Positions 7,021 through 17,111 of a DNA stretch of 64,000 nucleotides are shown here, in pieces (within the stretch, counting starts at the first letter, position 1; each line of letters starts with the position of its first letter). The position numbers were made by a program, and so were the translations under genes. This stretch comes from Azospira sp. I13 (GTDB lineage: Bacteria; Pseudomonadota; Gammaproteobacteria; Burkholderiales; Rhodocyclaceae). A model generated the notes under the pieces. That model saw only the letters and a list, made by a program, of their open reading frames with translations. It made no database searches and was not told where the DNA came from. The stretch lies in contig NZ_BFBP01000007.1 of assembly GCF_003112695.1 (NCBI RefSeq), positions 1-64,000 of the forward strand. Direction: 5' to 3'.

Positions 7021-7275
7021 TTACTTGCCGTCACGCGGATGAAAGTGCTGCTTCTTGGCAACCTTCTTCTGACCTTCAGCAGGAGTGGCTTCCTTTTGAT
7101 CCTTTGCAGGAGCGGTAACGCCAGTCTTCTCCTCCATGTGGGAATGGGGCTTGGTCTTGGTAGCCGTTGCTTCGGGAGCCGTTACCTTGTCGGAGTCCGC
7201 AGCAGCAAAAGCGCCATTAGAAAACAGAGCAACAGCAGCAACCAGGGTCGCAGCAAGAGTAATTTTGGTTTTCAT
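7021..7275 (-). CDS. Small secreted His/Lys-rich protein
   Basis: The 84-residue protein has a Sec signal peptide (cleavage near AFA/AAD, about residue 25), a Thr/Ala/Lys-rich low-complexity middle and two histidine clusters, PHSHMEE and a terminal KKQHFHPRDGK. The start at 7275 follows AAGGAG by seven bases. Small His-rich periplasmic proteins of this kind are frequent in copper clusters, but no named family is evident. It lies about 100 bp downstream of the Cu-ATPase gene on the same strand. Confidence 0.65.
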   Translation of the reverse strand: MKTKITLAATLVAAVALFSNGAFAAADSDKVTAPEATATKTKPHSHMEEKTGVTAPAKDQKEATPAEGQKKVAKKQHFHPRDGK

Positions 7276-7379
7276 GACAATCTCCTTGAACAGTTGAGTT
7301 GGGATCACGTCCGGTTGCCCCCGGACGATTTCCATCTTGCACCGGAAAAACCGTCAAAACCATTACCGCATCATTATTT

Positions 7380-9662
7380 TTATGTAAGGTTTGCCGCCTT
7401 AATGCCACGTAGTCGTAAGGCATTACTCACCACGCTGAGAGATGAAAGACTCATGGCCGCCGCAGCGATAATCGGGGACAAGACCAAGCCGAATGCTGGA
7501 TAGAGAATCCCTGCCGCTACCGGCACCCCCAAAGCGTTGTACAAGAAGGCAAAGGCAAGGTTTTGCCGCATATTACCCACCGTAGCAGCCGATAGCAGGC
7601 GGGCACGGGCGATACCACGCAAATCACCTTTTACAAGAGTCACCTGGGCGCTGTTCATTGCCACGTCCGTACCGGTTCCCATGGCAATCCCAACATCAGC
7701 CTTGGCCAGTGCAGGCGCATCGTTTATGCCGTCTCCGGCCATGGCGACTACCCTTCCTTCCCTCTGCAGGCGTTCAACCAAGGCCAACTTGTCTGCTGGC
7801 TTCACTTCTCCATGGACTTCACTGATCCCCAATCGTTGCCCAACAGCCCGGGCAGTGGTGTCACCGTCACCGGTTGCCATTACCACCCGGAGGCCCGCTT
7901 CCCTTAAGACCGCTAATGCTTCCGGAGTGCTGGCCTTGACCGGGTCAGATACCGCAAGGACTCCGAGCAAGCGGCCGTCAGCTGCCAGGTACATGACACT
8001 GGCCCCTCCTTGGCGTAGCGTCTCTGCTTGCCCTGCCATGGGGGCTACCTCCACACCATCCTGGGACATCAGGACCGTATTGCCCAAAGCCAGCTGCTTG
8101 CCGGCGAGCATACCTCTCACGCCAATGCCGCTGGCGGACTCGAAACCCTCAACCTTTTCCAGGTTGAGACTCTGATCCCGGGCTGCTTGAACAATCGCAA
8201 CAGCCAAGGGATGTTCGCTCCCCTGGTCAAGACTGGCAGCTAAACGTAATACCTCCTGTTGATCGACACCGGGGGCACCAATGGCACACTCAAACGTAGG
8301 CTTGCCTTCTGTGAGAGTGCCGGTCTTGTCCACGATCAGCGTATCGATCTCCCGGAGCCGCTCAATAGCCGCGGCATCTCGAAACAATACCCCCTGGGTA
8401 GCGGCCTTACCCGTTGCCACCATGATGGACATGGGTGTCGCCAGCCCCAGGGCACAGGGGCAGGCAATAATCAGCACGGAGACACCATTGATTAGCCCAA
8501 AGAGCCAACCCTTCTCTCCGCCGAAGAAGCCCCACCCAAAGAAGCTCAGAAGGGCAATAGCGACAACAACAATTACGAAATAGCCAGCCACCACATCGGC
8601 CATGCGCTGCATTGGGGCCTTGGAACGCTGGGCCTGGGCAACCATCTGGACAATCTGGGCCAGCATTGTTTCGGAGCCGATCTTTTCGGAGCGAATAATG
8701 AGGCTGCCAGAGGTATTCATTGTGGCACCAATCACCTTGTCCCCAGGCCGCTTGGTCACCGGGATCGGCTCACCCGTCAGCATGGATTCATCCACCGCAC
8801 TGGAGCCCTCGGTAACCTCACCATCCACCGGGACTTTTTCTCCCGGGCGAACTCGCAGAGTATCCCCCACGTGGACATAATTAAGGGGGATGTCCTCTTC
8901 AGTCCCGTCAGCATTGATCCGACGCGCCGTTTTGGGCGCCAGCCCCAGCAAGGACTTGATCGCTGCAGAGGTTTGGGAGCGGGCCCGTAATTCCAGCATT
9001 TGCCCCAACAGCGTCAGGGAAATAATCACCGCCGCCGCCTCGAAATACACCCCGATCCGGCCGTGAGCTTCAAACGAGGCCGGGAACAGTCCCGGGGCCA
9101 AGGCTGCCACCACGCTGTAGGAAAAGGCGGCGCCGGTACCGATTCCGATAAGCGTCCACATGTTGGGGGTCCGGTGGACCAGGGACTGCCAGCAACGGAT
9201 GAAGAAAGGGGCTCCCGCCCAGAAAACGATGGGAACGGACAACACCATTTCCGCCCAGGTCCGTAGCTGTGGTGCCAGGAATTCGAGTTGATGCCCCGCC
9301 ATCGCCAGCATTACTACCAAGAGCGTTAGCGGTAGGCTGCCCCAGAAGCGAAACCGGAAATCCCGATACTCCGAATTGCCTTCCTCTGCCTCCAGTTCCG
9401 GAATGATCGGCTCCAAAGCCATACCGCACTTGGGACAGGTTCCAGGCCCCAGCTGACGAACCTCCGGATGCATTGGGCAGGTGTACTCAGCACCGGTGGG
9501 CGCCTTTTCCTCCTGGCGGGGATGCAGATACTGCCGCGGATCAGCATCGAATTTTGCCTTGCACTTGCCGCTACAGAACCGGTAGTGCGTCCCCCCAAAA
9601 TCAGACGCATGGGGGGAATCCGGCTTTACGGTCATTCCACATACGGGATCAATGTCACTCAT
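7380..9662 (-). CDS. copA: Copper P-type ATPase with YHS and heavy-metal-binding N-terminus (SilP/CopF type)
   Basis: This 760-residue P1B ATPase exports Cu(I)/Ag(I) to the periplasm. In place of HMA domains the N-terminus has a YHS domain (DPVCGMTVK..., [12 protein letters not shown]) and an HMBD finger ([20 protein letters not shown]), about residues 1-90. Downstream are the CPC motif [12 protein letters not shown], the phosphorylated Asp in [15 protein letters not shown], and [16 protein letters not shown] of the hinge. Eight membrane helices are expected for the family. GGAGGAGC precedes the ATG. It follows the cusA gene and its Met-rich neighbour on the same strand, joining inner-membrane export to the Cus envelope pump. 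Confidence 0.95.
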   Translation of the reverse strand: MSDIDPVCGMTVKPDSPHASDFGGTHYRFCSGKCKAKFDADPRQYLHPRQEEKAPTGAEYTCPMHPEVRQLGPGTCPKCGMALEPIIPELEAEEGNSEYRDFRFRFWGSLPLTLLVVMLAMAGHQLEFLAPQLRTWAEMVLSVPIVFWAGAPFFIRCWQSLVHRTPNMWTLIGIGTGAAFSYSVVAALAPGLFPASFEAHGRIGVYFEAAAVIISLTLLGQMLELRARSQTSAAIKSLLGLAPKTARRINADGTEEDIPLNYVHVGDTLRVRPGEKVPVDGEVTEGSSAVDESMLTGEPIPVTKRPGDKVIGATMNTSGSLIIRSEKIGSETMLAQIVQMVAQAQRSKAPMQRMADVVAGYFVIVVVAIALLSFFGWGFFGGEKGWLFGLINGVSVLIIACPCALGLATPMSIMVATGKAATQGVLFRDAAAIERLREIDTLIVDKTGTLTEGKPTFECAIGAPGVDQQEVLRLAASLDQGSEHPLAVAIVQAARDQSLNLEKVEGFESASGIGVRGMLAGKQLALGNTVLMSQDGVEVAPMAGQAETLRQGGASVMYLAADGRLLGVLAVSDPVKASTPEALAVLREAGLRVVMATGDGDTTARAVGQRLGISEVHGEVKPADKLALVERLQREGRVVAMAGDGINDAPALAKADVGIAMGTGTDVAMNSAQVTLVKGDLRGIARARLLSAATVGNMRQNLAFAFLYNALGVPVAAGILYPAFGLVLSPIIAAAAMSLSSLSVVSNALRLRGIKAANLT

Positions 9663-9728
9663 TTCAGCTCCTCCCCACGGCTGCTAGTCGGGTATGCGCA
9701 ACCTAAACAGTTCCTCTGCAGATAAAGA

Positions 9729-10130
9729 TCAGTGCTTATCTGGCGCCATCATGCGCTTCATCATTTCCATATGATGCTCATGGTTACCGCCCGCAGGCAG
9801 GCCTCCCGACATTTCGTCCATCATCGAGCAGCCCTCCATTCCTCCAACCATACCTTCTGCCGTCTGCATGCTCTCGTGGAGGGTATGCATGTATTCAGTC
9901 AGCAGTCGCTTACGCTCCTGGTCGTCTTTGGCCTTTGCGATTTTCTGGACCTGCAAGCGGAGTCTGATGACATCAGACTTAAGCGTATTGATTCCCCCAC
10001 TTTGCTGGAGGGGCGCCGGAGCTGAAGCTGGGGTTTGAGGCTTTTCCGGATGATGTTCGTCATTGGCAAAGGCTGCAGACGACAATCCCAGACACAGACA
10101 GAGGATCGGAAGGGATATCCTGGTTCTCAT
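9729..10130 (-). CDS. Small periplasmic Met/His-rich copper-cluster protein
   Basis: This 133-residue secreted protein (signal to about AAFA/ND) has a helical middle (VIRLRLQVQKIAKAKDDQER, then KRLLTEYMHTLHESM) and a Met/His-rich tail (GGMEGCSMMDEMSGG, HEHHMEMMKRMM). The tail is a typical Cu(I)-binding composition. The start at 10130 follows AGGAGA by six bases. It lies 19 bp after the cusA stop, so it is co-transcribed and may be a periplasmic copper buffer. Confidence 0.7.
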   Translation of the reverse strand: MRTRISLPILCLCLGLSSAAFANDEHHPEKPQTPASAPAPLQQSGGINTLKSDVIRLRLQVQKIAKAKDDQERKRLLTEYMHTLHESMQTAEGMVGGMEGCSMMDEMSGGLPAGGNHEHHMEMMKRMMAPDKH

Positions 10131-10149
10131 GATATTTCTCCTAATGCGC

Positions 10150-13100
10150 TTAACTCTCTTTCCCATTCTTCAACCGCCACTGCTTAATCAGGGCGTAGAT
10201 CGCGGGAATCACTGCCAGAGTGAGGATTGTCGAGGAAATCATTCCACCAACCATGGGGGCTGCAATACGGCTCATGACTTCCGAGCCGGTACCGGTACCC
10301 CACATGATGGGCAGGAGGCCCGCCATGATGGCCACCACGGTCATCATCTTCGGACGGACTCGCTCTACTGCACCCTCCATAATCGCTTCGTACAAGTCGC
10401 CCAGGCTGGGCTCCTGGCCAGATGCCCGACGCTTGGTCTTGAGTTCTTCCCAGGCATGGTCGAGGTAGATCAACATGACTACCCCGGTCTCCGCAGCCAC
10501 GCCGGCCAGTGCGATAAAGCCAACCGCCACTGCAACCGACAGGTTGTAGCCCAGCAGCCACATGAGCCAGACCCCTCCCACCAGGGCAAACGGGACTGAC
10601 AGCATCACAATGAGCGTTTCGGTCAGACGTTTGAAATTGAGGTAGAGCAACAGGAAGATGATGAGCAGGGTGACAGGCACCACAACCTTCATCTTCTCGA
10701 TAGCCCGTTCCATGGATTCAAATTGGCCGCTCCAGGTGGCGTAATAGCCGGGAGGGAACTTCACCTTTTCAGCAACGGCCTTCTTGGCATCTGCAACATA
10801 ACCACCGATGTCCCGATCACGGATATCCACAAATATGTAAGCGGAAAGCAGTGCGTTTTCTGTTCGGATACCTGGCGTTCCCTTGGCTACTTGGACCTTG
10901 GCCAGTTGCCCAAGCGGAATCATGGCTCCATCCGCAGTTGGCACGAGTACCTGCTGGGCAATTTGCTGCGGATCGGAACGCAACTCCCGGGGATAGCGAA
11001 CAGTCACACCGAAGCGCTCCCGTCCTTCAACGGTAGTGGTGACCATTTCACCGCCCAAGGCTTGGCCAATCACATCCTGCAATTCCCCAACAGCCAGCCC
11101 ATACCGGGCAAGCTGGGTACGGTCGGGCTCGATGTTTAGGTAATAGCCGCCAGTGATTCGTTCCGCAAAGGCCGAGGTTGTCCCGGGAACTTCTTTCACA
11201 ACAGTTTCGATTTCTCGGGCAAGGCTCTCCATCTCACTCAAATCTTTACCAAAGACCTTGATGCCGATGGGCGTACGGATCCCCGTAGAGAGCATGTCGA
11301 TCCGAGCCTTGATCGGCATCGTCCAGGCATTAGATACACCAGGGAACTGCAGAGCCTTGTCCATTTCGGCTATGAGCTTGTCAGTTGTCATGCCCTGGCG
11401 CCATTCAGACTCCGGCTTAAGGTTGATCACGGTCTCAAACATCTCTGTCGGCGCCGGATCAGTCGCGGTATTGGCGCGACCAGCCTTGCCGTAGACCGAG
11501 GCAACTTCCGGGAAACTCTTAATGATTTTGTTCTGGGTTTGGAGAAGCTCTGCCGCCTTAGTAATGGACATCCCTGGCAGGGAAGCCGGCATGTAGAGCA
11601 AGGTCCCTTCGTTCAGTGTGGGCATGAACTCTGAGCCCAATTTGGAAGCGGGATAGATTGAGATCAGCATCGCCACAATCGCAGCGATGATGGTGGCAGT
11701 CTTCCGACGCATCACCCACGCAATAATCGGCCGGTATCCCCAGATGAGGAATCGATTCACCGGGTTTTTAGCTTCCGGCATGATCTTGCCGCGGATAAAC
11801 AGCATCATCAGGACCGGAACTAACGTGACCGACAGGAGAGCAGCACCGGCCATGGAGAAGGTTTTGGTATAGGCAAGCGGGGAAAACAGCCGTCCTTCCT
11901 GGGCCTCCAGCGTGAATACAGGGAGGAAGGAGACAGTGATGATCAACAGCGAGAAGAACAACGCCGGCCCCACCTCCTTGCAAGCGGCAATCATTGCTTC
12001 CACCCGCTCAGAATGGCTGTGATTTTCGGGCAGCCGCTCAATGTGCTTATGAGCGTTCTCAATCATGACGATGGCGGCATCAATCATCGCCCCAATGGCG
12101 ATGGCAATCCCCCCAAGACTCATGAGGTTGGAGTTCATCCCTAACAAACGCATGGAGATGAAGGAAATCAGGACGCCTACAGGCAGCATCAGAATTGCCA
12201 CCAGGGCGCTACGTAGGTGCAGTAGAAACACAACACACACCAGAGCCACGATGACGCTTTCTTCCGCCAGGGTATGCTTTAGCGTGTCAATCGCCCGATG
12301 AATGAGTTCGGAGCGGTCATAGACCGTCTCAATGGTTACCCCCTCAGGAAGACCGGAGGAAATCTCGCCGATCTTCTCCTTGAGGTTATGGATGACCTCT
12401 AGGGCATTCTGGCCATAACGAGCCATTGCAATGCCGGAGACAACCTCTCCCTCTCCATTCAGCTCGGTCAACCCGCGACGCTCATCGGGCGCCAATTCGA
12501 CTCGGGCAATGTCCCGAATCATGACGGGGGTTCCGCCTTGGGCCTTAACAACCAGATTCTCAATGTCTGCGGTGCCACGGAGATATCCTTTGCCGCGGAC
12601 CATGTATTCGGTTTCAGCCATCTCAACGACACGCCCCCCCACATCGCGATTGGAATCCCGAATAACCTGGGAGACTTTGGACAGGGGGATGCCGTAAGAC
12701 CGTAGCTTTACCGGATCTACGGTAACTTGGTAGGTCTGGACAAAGCCTCCGATGGAGGCAACCTCAGCCACACCATGCGCTTTGGTCAGCTGGTAGCGCA
12801 GGTACCAGTCCTGCAGGGTACGGAGTTCTGCCAGGGTCTTGTTCTTTGCCAAGACGGCATACTGATAAACCCAACCAACACCGGTGGCATCCGGACCAAT
12901 TTGGGGCGTAACACCCTTGGGCATCCGGCCGGCGGCAAAGTTGAGATATTCCAGGACCCTGGACCGGGCCCAGTAGATATCCGTTCCGTCCTCAAAGATG
13001 ATGTAAACAAAGGAGGCGCCAAAGAACGAGAAGCCTCTAACCACCTTGGACTTCGGTACAGAGAGCATTGCCGAAGTTAGCGGATAGGTAACCTGATCCT

Positions 13101-13284
13101 CCACCACCTGGGGAGCCTGCCCGGGATACTCGGTATAGACAATAACCTGTACATCCGACAGGTCAGGCAGGGCATCAAGCGGTGTCCGTACGACAGCAAC
13201 GACACCGGCAACAATGATGAATAGCGTGGCTAACAAGACCAGGAAGCGATTCCGCCCTGACCATTCAATGATTTTTGCCAACAT
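10150..13284 (-). CDS. cusA: CusA/SilA heavy-metal RND efflux pump
   Basis: The 1044-residue HME-RND permease starts with the family N-terminus IIEWSGRNRFLVLLATL and has the RND repeat layout of TM1, a large periplasmic domain, TM2-7, a second large loop and TM8-12. TM4 carries the proton-relay motif GGIAIAIGAMIDAAIVMIEN. The second loop contains methionines as in CusA. It extrudes Cu(I)/Ag(I) with CusB and CusC encoded just upstream in the same direction. It ends 20 bp before the next gene. Confidence 0.96.
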   Translation of the reverse strand: MLAKIIEWSGRNRFLVLLATLFIIVAGVVAVVRTPLDALPDLSDVQVIVYTEYPGQAPQVVEDQVTYPLTSAMLSVPKSKVVRGFSFFGASFVYIIFEDGTDIYWARSRVLEYLNFAAGRMPKGVTPQIGPDATGVGWVYQYAVLAKNKTLAELRTLQDWYLRYQLTKAHGVAEVASIGGFVQTYQVTVDPVKLRSYGIPLSKVSQVIRDSNRDVGGRVVEMAETEYMVRGKGYLRGTADIENLVVKAQGGTPVMIRDIARVELAPDERRGLTELNGEGEVVSGIAMARYGQNALEVIHNLKEKIGEISSGLPEGVTIETVYDRSELIHRAIDTLKHTLAEESVIVALVCVVFLLHLRSALVAILMLPVGVLISFISMRLLGMNSNLMSLGGIAIAIGAMIDAAIVMIENAHKHIERLPENHSHSERVEAMIAACKEVGPALFFSLLIITVSFLPVFTLEAQEGRLFSPLAYTKTFSMAGAALLSVTLVPVLMMLFIRGKIMPEAKNPVNRFLIWGYRPIIAWVMRRKTATIIAAIVAMLISIYPASKLGSEFMPTLNEGTLLYMPASLPGMSITKAAELLQTQNKIIKSFPEVASVYGKAGRANTATDPAPTEMFETVINLKPESEWRQGMTTDKLIAEMDKALQFPGVSNAWTMPIKARIDMLSTGIRTPIGIKVFGKDLSEMESLAREIETVVKEVPGTTSAFAERITGGYYLNIEPDRTQLARYGLAVGELQDVIGQALGGEMVTTTVEGRERFGVTVRYPRELRSDPQQIAQQVLVPTADGAMIPLGQLAKVQVAKGTPGIRTENALLSAYIFVDIRDRDIGGYVADAKKAVAEKVKFPPGYYATWSGQFESMERAIEKMKVVVPVTLLIIFLLLYLNFKRLTETLIVMLSVPFALVGGVWLMWLLGYNLSVAVAVGFIALAGVAAETGVVMLIYLDHAWEELKTKRRASGQEPSLGDLYEAIMEGAVERVRPKMMTVVAIMAGLLPIMWGTGTGSEVMSRIAAPMVGGMISSTILTLAVIPAIYALIKQWRLKNGKES

Positions 13285-13308
13285 CGCGCTGGGCTCCTTT
13301 TATTTTTC

Positions 13309-14895
13309 TCAGTGACCAGCGTGAGGATTGGCCTGGACTGGGACAGCGGCAACGGGGCTAATGGTGGTTACAACCCATTCTCCCGGACTGCGCTCCACAA
13401 ACTCAAATTTGATGGGGGTCCCAGGTTTGAGGTCTTTGAGCAGAGATTGATTGGCCACCTTGAACTCCATCGTCATGGCAGGCCACTTCAGGCTCGGGAT
13501 TGCCCCGTGGGCAAGCATCACGGTCCCTGCTTTAGCATCAAGGTCTTCAACCTTGCCCTCTGCCTTGTAGCCAACGCCTACAGGCTTATCTTGGCCTGCA
13601 CCAGGAGAGGAGCTGCCATGGCCGGAATGACCGAATCCACCGACTACAGCCTTGAGGTTACTTTCCGCATCAATGAGGAAGTTGGCTGCAACAACAACCT
13701 GCTCACCCTCCCGAACTCCTTCGATTACCTCCACCCGGTTCTCACTCCGGGCACCAAGCTTTACGTCACGCGGCTCAAATCGACCTTCCTTCGCCTGGAT
13801 CAGAACAATTTGCCGGGTACCACTATCAATTACGGCCGAGTTCGGGATAGTGACTACAGCACCCTTGGCAATAGTGGGGAGTTCTACCTGGGCAAACATG
13901 CCGGGCTTCAGCAGATTGCCAGGGTTGGGGAGTTCGAGCCGAACCGGAATGGTCCGTGTATCTGCCTTCAAGGTCGGATACACATAGGAAACGGTCCCTT
14001 CGAAGGTCTTTTCAGGGTAAGCGTTGATTTTTACTTTCGCTTTGGCACCGGACTTCACCCATCCAATATCTTGCTCAAAGACATCAGCAATCACCCAGAC
14101 GGTGCCCAAATCAGTAATTTGGTAGAGCACATCCCCTGGAGCAAAGCGCATTCCCTGAACCGCCTTCTTTTCAGCCACAATGCCATTAACAGGAGAACGA
14201 AAAATCAGCGTACGTTTGGCATCGCCAGATTTGGTCAAGGATTTGACTTGTTCCTCAGAAATATCCCAATTTCGCAAGCGAGTCAGACTGGAGTCGGCTA
14301 ACTGACGCATGCCAGACTGGGCAGCGTCATCAGCAGATTTCATGCTCTCTAGCCCTTGGGAAGCAATTGCGTACTCCCGCTGTGCCGAGACCAGTTCAGG
14401 GCTATAGACCTCAAACAGTGGTTGTCCCTTGCCAACCGCCTGTCCGGTCGCATTCACATAGAGGCGTTCGACATAGCCTTCATATTTTGGAGAAATAGCG
14501 TAAGTGCGGCGTTCATCGGGTTCGATTCTGCCAGCAGCCCGAACCACCTTATCAAGACTCTCAAGGGTCGCCGCTTCGGTTCGAACACCCAGCTTCTGAA
14601 TCTTTTCCGTGCTGATCTTGATCTGGTTTGCTGAGGCCGGCTCGTCGTCCTGCTCCCCCTCATATACCGGGATGTAGTCCATCCCCATGGGATCCTTTTT
14701 TGGTACCTGGGAGGTATCCGGCAAACCCATCGGATTGCGGTAATAGAGAATCTTCCGCTCTGCCTTCCCAGAGTCAGTGGGGCTAGCCACGGTGTCGTGG
14801 GCATGGGGAGCATTTCCACTATTCTGTCCTGCCCAATACCCACCACCTGCAGCCAGAACAGCAACTACGGCAACTGAAATGACTCCCTTGTTCAT
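13309..14895 (-). CDS. cusB: CusB/SilB periplasmic adaptor with N-terminal HMBD and C-terminal CusF domain
   Basis: The 528-residue adaptor has an N-terminal membrane anchor or signal, a heavy-metal-binding segment (KILYYRNPMGLPDTS, KKDPMGMDYIPVYEGE), the HlyD-type barrel/lipoyl/hairpin core (about 95-420), and a C-terminal CusF-like domain (about 450-525). That domain keeps HGAIPSLKWPAMTMEF with the His, Trp and two Met of the Cu(I) site. This fused form needs no separate chaperone to load it, yet a stand-alone CusF-like protein is also encoded. Its ATG overlaps the cusC stop by 4 bp. Confidence 0.95.
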   Translation of the reverse strand: MNKGVISVAVVAVLAAGGGYWAGQNSGNAPHAHDTVASPTDSGKAERKILYYRNPMGLPDTSQVPKKDPMGMDYIPVYEGEQDDEPASANQIKISTEKIQKLGVRTEAATLESLDKVVRAAGRIEPDERRTYAISPKYEGYVERLYVNATGQAVGKGQPLFEVYSPELVSAQREYAIASQGLESMKSADDAAQSGMRQLADSSLTRLRNWDISEEQVKSLTKSGDAKRTLIFRSPVNGIVAEKKAVQGMRFAPGDVLYQITDLGTVWVIADVFEQDIGWVKSGAKAKVKINAYPEKTFEGTVSYVYPTLKADTRTIPVRLELPNPGNLLKPGMFAQVELPTIAKGAVVTIPNSAVIDSGTRQIVLIQAKEGRFEPRDVKLGARSENRVEVIEGVREGEQVVVAANFLIDAESNLKAVVGGFGHSGHGSSSPGAGQDKPVGVGYKAEGKVEDLDAKAGTVMLAHGAIPSLKWPAMTMEFKVANQSLLKDLKPGTPIKFEFVERSPGEWVVTTISPVAAVPVQANPHAGH

Positions 14896-16163
14896 AGTTC
14901 TTCTCCGAGAATACGTTCTACCTCAGCCAGACGTACTTGAGCCTCGGCACGGGACTTAATCTGGTTGAGTTTGGCCTGTCTGATTTGGCGCTGGGCATCC
15001 AGCAACGTGGTGAAATCCACCTTGCCAGTCTCATAACCAGCGAGGGCGGCCTTAAATGTCAATTCAGCCTGTGGCAGTAGGTTGTCTGTCGACAAACGCT
15101 CCGTCCGTACCGCAGCCTCCAGCGCTGCCAAACTCTCAGAAAGATCCGAGAGCAGTTGGTTAGCAGTTGCTTCGCGTCGGGCACGACTAGCCGAAACCAT
15201 TGCTTCTGCCTCACGCTCCTGGGCACGGCGGCTGGCTTGTTGTAATGGGATATTGATTTCGAACATCAAATCCCATTGCTTCACATCATTTCCCATCTGG
15301 TTGGGAACAAGACCCAGGGTGAAATCGGGATATCGATTTTTGTAAGCCAGATCTCGGCTCTTCTCGGCGGCTTTGATGCGATGCCCTTCAGCCGAGAGCA
15401 TCGGGTTCTTGGCCTCGGCCCGCTCTACTAGACTGGCGTAATCCAATTTGGCCGGCGGAGGCAAAGGGCGCAGGATTTCGGGAGATGCCAGGGACGCCGA
15501 TGCCGGCCGTCCGAGCAGAGCATTCATCCGGGTAGTAAGGTGGTGATGCTCAGTTTCCAGGGCAATGAGTTCATTGCGCATTGCAGTTTGCTCAACCTGA
15601 GCACGAATAACATCCTGCTGGGCAGCCAATCCGTTTGCGTAGCGAACTCGAGCTATGCGCTCCAAGCGAACCATAAGATCCAATATTTCTTGGGTCAGGG
15701 TTTCATTGCGAGCTAGATAGTACAGTTGGGCATAGGTCGTCTTGATTTTGGCAGAAACCTCGCTCCAGACCCCGTAAGCACGCCCTTTGGCCCCAGCAGC
15801 CTCTAGTTCTGCAATTTCACGTTTGAGATCGCGTTTGCCGAACCACGGAACATCCTGCATCAGGGTATAACGAGCCGTACCAACACGGTTGGGGGCAAGC
15901 GTTGGGCTCTGAGCCCCCCCCTTTGTGATATCCATCAACTCGGTACGCAGCCGGGGGTCGGGCAAGGCGCCTGCCGGAACTATCCGCTCTGCTGCGGCAT
16001 CGGCTTCGTAGCGCATGCTGGCAAATTCAGGATTGTTCTCCCGAGCAATCGAGAGAAGGCTCTCCACCGTGCTGCCCGGTTGAACCTGGGCTCCGGCACT
16101 TATGCTCCAGGCTGCAATAAGCGCGGCGCACAGGATGTTGCGCGAGGTTTTTATTGATTTCAT
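14892..16163 (-). CDS. cusC: CusC-type outer-membrane efflux channel (TolC family)
   Basis: The 423-residue protein has a signal peptide (about residues 1-25) and two outer-membrane efflux protein repeats. Typical features are ALPDPRLRTELMDITKGG near the start and long coiled helices around residues 180-240 and 320-410 (YETGKVDFTTLLDAQRQI). It is the TolC-like duct completing the CusCBA pump. It overlaps cusB by 4 bp and lies 52 bp downstream of the CusF-like gene. Confidence 0.93.
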   Translation of the reverse strand: MKSIKTSRNILCAALIAAWSISAGAQVQPGSTVESLLSIARENNPEFASMRYEADAAAERIVPAGALPDPRLRTELMDITKGGAQSPTLAPNRVGTARYTLMQDVPWFGKRDLKREIAELEAAGAKGRAYGVWSEVSAKIKTTYAQLYYLARNETLTQEILDLMVRLERIARVRYANGLAAQQDVIRAQVEQTAMRNELIALETEHHHLTTRMNALLGRPASASLASPEILRPLPPPAKLDYASLVERAEAKNPMLSAEGHRIKAAEKSRDLAYKNRYPDFTLGLVPNQMGNDVKQWDLMFEINIPLQQASRRAQEREAEAMVSASRARREATANQLLSDLSESLAALEAAVRTERLSTDNLLPQAELTFKAALAGYETGKVDFTTLLDAQRQIRQAKLNQIKSRAEAQVRLAEVERILGEEL

Positions 16164-16215
16164 GTTTGGACCCTCGTGGAAGTTTCCGATTACACCGCGC
16201 TCAAACTAGAGTCAC

Positions 16216-16557
16216 CTAGTTTTGAGGCTCCAGGCGAACGATGGTCATCGCACCATCAATGTTTTCTGAGGCAAAGCGGATTTTCTGCCCTTCCTTCACC
16301 TTGCCAAGCCAAGATGCATCTTTGACCAGGAACGCCATAGTCATAGGAGGCATTCCATTCGGCAAAGCACCATGCGATACCGTCAGTTTTCCACCTGCCT
16401 TATCCACCTTTTTGACGATGCCATCAATCAGGGCAGATTGAGTGGCTTCCATGTGCATTCCACCGTGGCTGCCATGATCATCATGGCCAGATGCTGCCAT
16501 ACCAATAGCGGGCCCCAGCAGAGCAACGGCAACAAACGGAACAATCATCTTTTTCAT
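16216..16557 (-). CDS. cusF: CusF-like periplasmic copper-binding protein, Trp ligand replaced
   Basis: The 113-residue secreted protein has a His/Met-rich linker (HDDHGSHGGMHM) and one CusF barrel. H62, M72 and M74 match the Cu(I) ligands. The conserved Trp that caps the metal by a cation-pi contact is replaced by M69, with one residue fewer between it and H62 than in the CusB C-terminal domain here. AGGAG lies before the ATG. CusF carries Cu(I)/Ag(I) to CusB; this variant may have altered affinity. Confidence 0.88.
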   Translation of the reverse strand: MKKMIVPFVAVALLGPAIGMAASGHDDHGSHGGMHMEATQSALIDGIVKKVDKAGGKLTVSHGALPNGMPPMTMAFLVKDASWLGKVKEGQKIRFASENIDGAMTIVRLEPQN

Positions 16558-16578
16558 GTCAATCTCCTAATTATGAAC

Positions 16579-17025
16579 TCAGTGCTTGGCAAAAACCTTG
16601 TAGCTACCGTCAGGCATGACGAGTAGGGTGTCATACGGCTGCGGGTGATTAGTCTCCATACCCGGAGAGCCTTGGGGCATCCCGGGGACAGCAAGGCCGA
16701 TGGCTTTGGGCTTTTCTTTAAGAAGGCGCTGAACATCTGCAGCAGGAACATGGCCCTCAATGGCATAGCCGCCAACTTTGGCGGTATGACAGGACCCAAA
16801 CTTTTCGGGCATTCCGGTTGCCTTGCGTGCAGCAGGAACGTCGGTCACATTCTGGGTTGTTACATCGAATCCTGCCTTACGCATGTGTTCAACCCACTCC
16901 TTGCAGCAACCGCAGTAAGGACTCTTGAAGACTTCGACATGAGTAGAGGTTTGCGCGTAAGCAGCACCGGAAGCCGCCACAGCGGCGACCATTAGCAACT
17001 GCCGAAATGTCATTTGTAGGGTCAT
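16579..17025 (-). CDS. DUF411 metal-binding protein
   Basis: This 148-residue secreted protein (signal to about AYA/QTS) carries the DUF411 signature FKSPYCGCCKEWVEHMRKAG, with a CxCC thioredoxin-like metal site, followed by RKATGMPEKFGSCHTAKVGGY and EGHVPAADV. DUF411 proteins are common in copper clusters as periplasmic copper-binding proteins. AGGAG precedes the ATG by ten bases. It is the first gene of the leftward array and has a CopR-type box about 70 bp upstream. Confidence 0.85.
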   Translation of the reverse strand: MTLQMTFRQLLMVAAVAASGAAYAQTSTHVEVFKSPYCGCCKEWVEHMRKAGFDVTTQNVTDVPAARKATGMPEKFGSCHTAKVGGYAIEGHVPAADVQRLLKEKPKAIGLAVPGMPQGSPGMETNHPQPYDTLLVMPDGSYKVFAKH

Positions 17026-17093
17026 AACTGTCTAGCTCCTGCGTTGTAAGTCCCCAGTTTGAGGACTCGTCCCCTACAGTTGGCTGACTCGCG

Positions 17094-17111
17094 GATTACA
17101 TTTTTGTAATC
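17094..17111 (-). promoter_or_regulatory. CopR box for the leftward copper operon
   Basis: GATTACATTTTTGTAATC is a near-perfect dyad (ATTACA-N4-TGTAAT) of the CopR/PcoR type. It lies about 70 bp upstream of the DUF411 ATG and overlaps the stop codon of the cytochrome gene. It is expected to activate the leftward cus/cop transcription unit when CopR is phosphorylated. Confidence 0.8.
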
